Source of the DNA: an uncultured Clostridia bacterium
GTDB taxonomy: Bacteria; Bacillota; Clostridia; Christensenellales; Borkfalkiaceae
Direction: 5' to 3'
DNA: 9,296 bases
NCBI GenBank assembly: GCA_947630775.1
Contig: CANRIY010000062.1
Coordinates: forward strand, 1-9,296
The position numbers and the translations under genes were made by a program. Shown here one piece after another: positions 6,111 through 9,296 of the stretch (its first letter is position 1; every line of letters begins with the position of its first letter). The notes beneath the pieces are model-generated. The model was not told the origin of the DNA and ran no database searches. It saw only the letters and a program-made list of their open reading frames with translations.

Positions 6111-6560
6111 TCAGTTCACTGTTTTGGGATCGAAGTTGATGGAGTACTGCGAGGGCGCTCTGTCGTCGGGGAAGAGCGTCGCGCCCGAGACGACGGGGAG
6201 CACGATGGGCGGAATGAGCGCGTCCGCCGTGACGTTGGTGATCGCCGATCTCAGATAGGGGAACATGGTCTCGGTCGCATTGACGGCAAAGATCCGCCTG
6301 TCCTCATCCGTGTTCATGTTCTTCACCTCGAATACGCCCACGAGGCGCACCAAAAGGTTGAAGGGCTTGGGGCTTTCTTCCGTTGTCTCCACTTTGCACT
6401 CGAGGGTGACGATGTGGATGAGCGGGTTTTCGTTCACGCCCTGGATGCGGCGGGAGAAGAAGGGCTTGATCTCGAAGCGGGTGTTGGGCTCCGCCTTGAT
6501 GTGGTTCATCTTAAAAGAAAGCTCGTCCGCCGAAAGGTTTTTCATGGAATATTCGATCAT
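6111..6560 (-). CDS. SecB-like protein-export chaperone
   Basis: A 149-residue protein with no signal peptide. Residues 94-124, containing ATETMFPYLRSAITNVT then IPPIVLPVV, match the most conserved stretch of SecB (LFPYAR, a helix, FPPL, hydrophobic strand). The N-terminal half alternates charged and hydrophobic strands (FEIKPFF, PLIHIVTLECKVE, FNLLVRLVGVFEVK), like the SecB beta-sheet. SecB tetramers hold unfolded precursors for SecA. Classical SecB is proteobacterial, but SecB-like proteins occur in Gram-positives, some tied to toxin-antitoxin systems; no toxin or antitoxin gene is adjacent here. The gene has its own promoter and terminator. ATG 6560 has AGAGG about 9 nt upstream; Met6 is an unlikely alternative. 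It is divergent from a lipoprotein, a plausible but unproven client. The assignment rests on motif recognition. Confidence 0.68.
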   Translation of the reverse strand: MIEYSMKNLSADELSFKMNHIKAEPNTRFEIKPFFSRRIQGVNENPLIHIVTLECKVETTEESPKPFNLLVRLVGVFEVKNMNTDEDRRIFAVNATETMFPYLRSAITNVTADALIPPIVLPVVSGATLFPDDRAPSQYSINFDPKTVN

Positions 6561-6589
6561 GGGAAATTACCTCTTCCGATTTTTCTTAG

Positions 6590-6618
6590 ATTGTACCATT
6601 TTTCAAAGAGAATGTCAA
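6590..6618 (-). promoter_or_regulatory. Promoter of the SecB-like gene
   Basis: A perfect TTGACA (6613-6618, minus strand) and TACAAT (6590-6595) are 17 bp apart, close to the housekeeping-sigma consensus. It suggests strong constitutive expression. The leader is about 25 nt. Confidence 0.88.
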
Positions 6619-6689
6619 CTTGTTTGGAAAAACTTCATCTTTCTTACACGGAATTTCCGAAAAAACAATGTTGATAACCCGAAAATCGC

Positions 6690-6717
6690 TTGACAAACGG
6701 GGGGGGTGAATTACAAT
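6690..6717 (+). promoter_or_regulatory. Promoter of the lipoprotein gene, with a G8 spacer tract
   Basis: TTGACA (6690-6695) and TACAAT (6712-6717) are 16 bp apart. The spacer holds eight consecutive G (6699-6706), a tract that could change length by slipped-strand replication and so alter spacing and strength. The predicted start near 6724 gives a leader of about 70 nt. Between this promoter and that of the SecB-like gene lies an 11-bp palindrome, CGGAATTTCCG (6649-6659), a possible operator. Confidence 0.85.
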
Positions 6718-6793
6718 GAAATCAGGCTGGCAAAAAACGGCCGTGCCGGCGCCGAAAAAGCAAAAGCCGAATTCAATATGGGAGATAAAGAAT

Positions 6794-7330
6794 ATGAAAA
6801 GAATGATCAAAATTTTTTCCGCCCTGTTTGCGGCGGCGGTCCTGTGTTTTTCGCTGGTGGCCTGCGGCGGCAGCGGCGTAAAATACAATTATAAGGAGAC
6901 AAAGATCACAGTCGAGGGTGATATGGACGACTTCTTGGGAGACGGAGGTGCAGCGTCTGGGGCGATGGATTCCTTTTACAAGTCCGTAGAACCGGTATAT
7001 GACGCAATGTACAAAGACAGTACGCTCGAAGTCAAGGACGGCGAAATCGTTTGGTCGGTGAACGGACAGAAAAGCATTTCGGAATTTACCAAGGACGGGG
7101 ACAAATATATCATCGGCGGCGAGCTTTACGAAACGCTTAGTAAAGCAATGACCTCTGCGCAATCCTCTTTCGGTGTGCCCGGCGCTTCGGTGCCCGTACA
7201 GTACGACCTCTTTATGTATGGACAGGAAACGGAAGACGGCTTTATTCTTGTCATGGAAGAGACTGCAAACTACGAATCTTTGGACTTGTCGATAAAACTA
7301 ATTCATACGCTCAGTTTTACCAAAGCATAA
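6794..7330 (+). CDS. Predicted lipoprotein of unknown function
   Basis: A 178-residue precursor. It has a short basic N-region (MKRMIK), a hydrophobic stretch at 7-22, and the lipobox Leu21-Val-Ala-Cys24 followed by GG, so signal peptidase II cleavage would leave a 155-residue lipoprotein anchored outside the membrane. The mature part is acidic and mixes predicted strands (KITVEGDM, LEVKDGEIVWSVNGQ, QYDLFMYGQETEDGFILVME) with a helix near SFYKSVEPVYDAMYK. A terminal LSFTKA suggests a small beta-rich domain. I do not recognise a family. The start is the ATG at 6794, because GGGAG lies 9 nt upstream and the signal sequence begins there; an in-frame ATG at 6715 overlaps the -10 box and cannot be used from this promoter. 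Divergent from the SecB-like gene, monocistronic, with a terminator at 7357-7383. Confidence 0.88.
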   Translation: MKRMIKIFSALFAAAVLCFSLVACGGSGVKYNYKETKITVEGDMDDFLGDGGAASGAMDSFYKSVEPVYDAMYKDSTLEVKDGEIVWSVNGQKSISEFTKDGDKYIIGGELYETLSKAMTSAQSSFGVPGASVPVQYDLFMYGQETEDGFILVMEETANYESLDLSIKLIHTLSFTKA

Positions 7331-7356
7331 CGCGAGGGAAACAAAAGACCGGCAGA

Positions 7357-7383
7357 CAGCCCGCTTCGGCGGGCTGTTTTTCT
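7357..7383 (+). terminator. Intrinsic terminator of the lipoprotein gene
   Basis: CAGCCCGC (7357-7364) / GCGGGCTG (7369-7376) is a perfect 8-bp stem with the stable TTCG tetraloop, then five T. It lies 26 nt after the TAA. Confidence 0.92.
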
Positions 7384-7410
7384 GTATCATGGGCAATGTG
7401 CCGCCCCCCT

Positions 7411-7470
7411 CGGCTCCCCCTCGAGGGGGAGCTGTCACCGCAGGTGACTGAGGGGGTGTCGTTCCAAAAT
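7411..7470 (+). repeat. Palindromic repeat family 1, copy B
   Basis: CCCCCTCGAGGGGG (7416-7429), then AGCTG. A variable hairpin follows, TCACC (7435-7439) / GGTGA (7443-7447) with loop GCA, then CTGAGGGGGTGTCGTTCC and AAAAT. It aligns with copy A inside metG and copy C at 69-116. It abuts the palindromic element beginning at 7470. Confidence 0.8.
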
Positions 7471-7606
7471 GTCATGTCGAGCGCAGTCGAGACATCTCTA
7501 CTATATTTTACCGAGATTTCTCGAGTCCGCTTCGCTCTGCTACTTCGCACTTCGTGCTCGTGCCGCCCTTGGTGCACAATAGAAGTGCGGGCGGGGCGAA
7601 ATGACA
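7470..7606. repeat. 137-bp palindromic, MITE-like element
   Basis: The ends TGTCATGTCG (7470-7479) and CGAAATGACA (7597-7606) are inverted repeats with one mismatch. Inside, TCGAGCGCAGTCGAGACATCTC near the left end partly mirrors GAGATTTCTCGAGTCCGC near the middle, and a further inverted segment (CTTCGCACTT / AAGTGCG, about 7542-7589) sits within the right half. There is no transposase and no useful open frame. Arms of this GTCAT...ATGAC kind are common as non-autonomous palindromic repeats in bacterial genomes. Confidence 0.6.
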
Positions 7607-7656
7607 GAGGCGGGGCGAGAACCCCTTTCCCCTCACTTTGTTCGCCACTTCCCTTA

Positions 7657-7746
7657 AAAGGGGCAGCGAGACAACCCCCACCACCGCCGCAAGCGGCGGA
7701 GCCGCCCCCTTCAAAGGGGGCAGCCACCCCTAAAGGGGCAGCGAGA
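7657..7746 (-). repeat. Palindromic repeat family 2, copy R4, bracketed by 15-bp direct repeats
   Basis: R4 occupies 7673-7724. It has CCCCCACCA, then CCGCCGC (7684-7690) / GCGGCGG (7693-7699), then the CCCCCTTCAAAGGGGG hairpin and CAGCC. It matches R2 (1398-1447) closely. AAAGGGGCAGCGAGA occurs on both sides, at 7657-7671 and 7732-7746. The direct repeats could be a target duplication or part of a tandem unit with a 75-nt period. With copy B and the MITE-like element it fills most of 7385-7750, where I see no gene. Confidence 0.75.
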
Positions 7747-7785
7747 GTCCTCCCTCCAAAGAAAAATCTCCCAAAAGCGATAAAA

Positions 7786-7803
7786 AAGGGAAATTTTTCC
7801 CTT
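7786..7803. promoter_or_regulatory. Palindrome just upstream of the ppdK promoter
   Basis: AAGGGAAA (7786-7793) and TTTCCCTT (7796-7803) are perfect inverted repeats with 2 nt between, ending 6 bp before the -35 element. This is a plausible regulator site. As an RNA hairpin it would be short and its T-run comes too late for a good terminator. The binding role is inference. Confidence 0.35.
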
Positions 7804-7809
7804 AAAGAC

Positions 7810-7838
7810 TTGTTTTTTTTGCCTGAGTCGTGTATAAT
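7810..7838 (+). promoter_or_regulatory. Promoter of ppdK
   Basis: TTGTTT (7810-7815) and a perfect TATAAT (7833-7838) are 17 bp apart. The predicted start is near 7845. AGGAGG (7865-7870) precedes the ATG at 7882 by 11 nt. The same TTGTTT -35 variant is used by the hydrolase promoter. Confidence 0.82.
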
Positions 7839-7881
7839 TGCACTTGGTAATGTCCGATAAAATCAGGAGGAATCAAAGTAT

Positions 7882-9296
7882 ATGGCAAAGAAGTATTGTT
7901 ACCTTTTCACGGAAGGCAACGCAAACATGCGCGAGCTCCTCGGCGGCAAGGGCGCGAACCTTGCGGAGATGACCAACATCGGTCTCCCCGTTCCGCAGGG
8001 CTTCACCATCTCCACCGAAGCGTGCACGCAGTACTATGAGGACGGCAGGCAGATCAACGATGAGATCCGCGCCGAGATCATGGAATACATCGACAAGATG
8101 GAGCACATCACCGGCAAAAAGTTCGGCGATAAGGAAAATCCTCTTCTCGTCTCCGTCCGTTCGGGCGCGAGAGCTTCCATGCCCGGCATGATGGATACCA
8201 TCCTCAACCTCGGTCTCAATGAGGACGTCGTCGAAGTCCTCGCAAGAAAGTCGAATAATCCCCGCTGGGCGTGGGACTGCTACAGGCGGTTCATCCAGAT
8301 GTTCTCCGACGTCGTCATGGAAGTCGGCAAGAAATATTTCGAAAAGCTCATTGACGAGATGAAGGAAAAGAAGGGCGTCAAGCAGGACGTCGAGCTCAAC
8401 GCCGACGACCTCAAGACCCTCGCCAACCAGTTCAAGGCGGAATATAAGTCCAAGATCGGCAAGGACTTCCCCTCCGATCCCAAGGAACAGCTCTTCGAGG
8501 CGATCAAGGCCGTCTTCCGTTCGTGGGACAACCCCCGTGCGAACGTCTACCGTATGGATCACGACATCCCTTACAGCTGGGGCACCGCGGTCAACGTGCA
8601 GATGATGGCGTTCGGCAACATGGGCGACAACTGCGGCACGGGCGTTGCGTTCACGCGCAATCCCGCCACGGGTGAAAAGGGGCTCATGGGCGAATTCCTC
8701 ACCAACGCGCAGGGCGAAGACGTCGTTGCGGGCGTCCGCACCCCGATGCCCATCGCCGAGATGGCGCGCGTCTTCCCGAAGGTATACGAACAGTTCCAAG
8801 AGGTCTGCAAGACCCTTGAAAATCACTACCGCGACATGCAGGACATGGAGTTCACCGTCGAGAACGAGAAACTCTACATGCTTCAGACCCGTAACGGCAA
8901 GCGTACGGCGGCGGCGGCGATCAAGATCGCGTGCGACCTCATCGACGAGGGCATGATCTCCGAGCAGGAAGCGCTCATGCAGATCGACGCGAAGTCGCTC
9001 GATATGCTCCTTCACCCGCAGTTCGATCCCAAGGCTCTTGCAGAGGCGGATAAGAAGGACGTCGTCGGCAAGGGCATTGCCGCTTCCCCCGGCGCCGCGG
9101 CAGGGACCATCGTGTTCACCGCGGAGGACGCCGTCAAGGAAGGCAAACAGGGCAAGAAAGTCGTCCTTGTCAGACTCGAAACCTCTCCCGAGGACATCGA
9201 AGGCATGAAGTACGCACAAGGCATCCTCACCGTCCGCGGCGGGCAGACCTCGCACGCGGCAGTCGTTGCCCGCGGCATGGGGACCTGCTGCGTCTC
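7882..9296 (+). CDS. ppdK: Pyruvate, phosphate dikinase (N-terminal part, cut by window end)
   Basis: PPDK interconverts ATP, phosphate and pyruvate with AMP, pyrophosphate and phosphoenolpyruvate; in anaerobes it often works in PPi-linked glycolysis or gluconeogenesis. The window shows 471 residues of a usual 870-890. The nucleotide-binding domain carries LLGGKGANLAEM (19-30, Lys23), SVRSGARASMPGMMDT (91-106, Arg93), and Asp321, Glu323, Gln335 and Arg337 around EFTVENEKLYMLQTR, which match the numbering known for the Clostridium symbiosum enzyme. The swivelling phosphohistidine domain follows, with GGQTSHAAVVARGMG (453-467) placing the phosphorylated histidine at 458 (455 in C. symbiosum). 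The PEP/pyruvate-binding TIM barrel lies beyond the window. The start is fixed by AGGAGG 11 nt upstream. No defect is seen in the visible half. Its own promoter is at 7810-7838. Confidence 0.97.
   Translation, partial: MAKKYCYLFTEGNANMRELLGGKGANLAEMTNIGLPVPQGFTISTEACTQYYEDGRQINDEIRAEIMEYIDKMEHITGKKFGDKENPLLVSVRSGARASMPGMMDTILNLGLNEDVVEVLARKSNNPRWAWDCYRRFIQMFSDVVMEVGKKYFEKLIDEMKEKKGVKQDVELNADDLKTLANQFKAEYKSKIGKDFPSDPKEQLFEAIKAVFRSWDNPRANVYRMDHDIPYSWGTAVNVQMMAFGNMGDNCGTGVAFTRNPATGEKGLMGEFLTNAQGEDVVAGVRTPMPIAEMARVFPKVYEQFQEVCKTLENHYRDMQDMEFTVENEKLYMLQTRNGKRTAAAAIKIACDLIDEGMISEQEALMQIDAKSLDMLLHPQFDPKALAEADKKDVVGKGIAASPGAAAGTIVFTAEDAVKEGKQGKKVVLVRLETSPEDIEGMKYAQGILTVRGGQTSHAAVVARGMGTCCV

Noticed and set aside
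5200..6258. 352-codon plus-strand open frame across metG and the SecB-like gene
   Set aside because: It runs through the metG promoter, the SecB-like terminator and two minus-strand genes, has no ribosome site and encodes no recognisable domain; it reflects high G+C content.
6706..6894. Alternative upstream starts for the lipoprotein region (ATG at 6706 or 6715)
   Set aside because: Both lie in or beside the -10 box of the promoter at 6690-6717, so they would not be in the transcript; the lipobox signal peptide begins properly at 6794.
7317..7727. 136-codon minus-strand open frame in the repeat island
   Set aside because: Its protein is a translation of the palindromic repeats (R4, the MITE-like element, copy B) and the lipoprotein terminator, with no start signals. 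Its only value is to show that the repeats stay open on that strand.
7873..9255. 460-codon open frame on the minus strand across ppdK
   Set aside because: It is the antisense shadow of a strongly conserved, G+C-rich ppdK. Its product is Leu/Val/Asp/Arg-rich with no recognisable motif, and the codon pattern follows the sense gene.

Overview
The window looks like the chromosome of a Gram-positive, G+C-rich member of the Bacillota (Clostridia-like). The evidence is the gene order metG-tatD-(radical SAM)-rsmA, strong AGGAGG-type ribosome sites, TTGACA/TATAAT-type promoters, a lipobox lipoprotein and a pyruvate phosphate dikinase. Assignment below class level cannot be made from the sequence alone; the dense G-run/C-run palindromic repeats recall uncultured gut Clostridia, but that is an impression.

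Layout. 1-363: no gene; a chain of hairpins and palindromes, ending in a minus-strand terminator. 364-1248 (-): alpha/beta hydrolase with its own promoter. 1249-1658: no gene apart from that promoter; an island of short G/C-rich palindromic repeats. 1659-5997 (-): one operon transcribed from a promoter at 6019-6047 in the order metG, tatD, a TatD-linked radical SAM gene, rsmA. The first two genes overlap by ATGA and the next two are 3 nt apart. The operon joins tRNA charging, a TatD nuclease and 16S rRNA dimethylation. RNase M5 (rnmV), which sits before rsmA in many Bacillota, is absent here. 6111-6560 (-): SecB-like export chaperone. It is divergent from a lipoprotein gene at 6794-7330 (+), and both have near-consensus promoters. 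The lipoprotein promoter has a run of eight G in its spacer. 7331-7881: terminator, a second repeat island and the ppdK promoter. 7882-9296 (+): the first 471 codons of pyruvate phosphate dikinase, cut by the window end.

The least ordinary feature is the set of short structured repeats. At least three related designs recur in the gene-free regions. Their flanks are conserved, but the inner hairpin arms differ in sequence while still pairing. Two such units lie inside metG, in frame, where they code for a Pro/Gly/Ala-rich linker between the anticodon-binding and C-terminal tRNA-binding domains.
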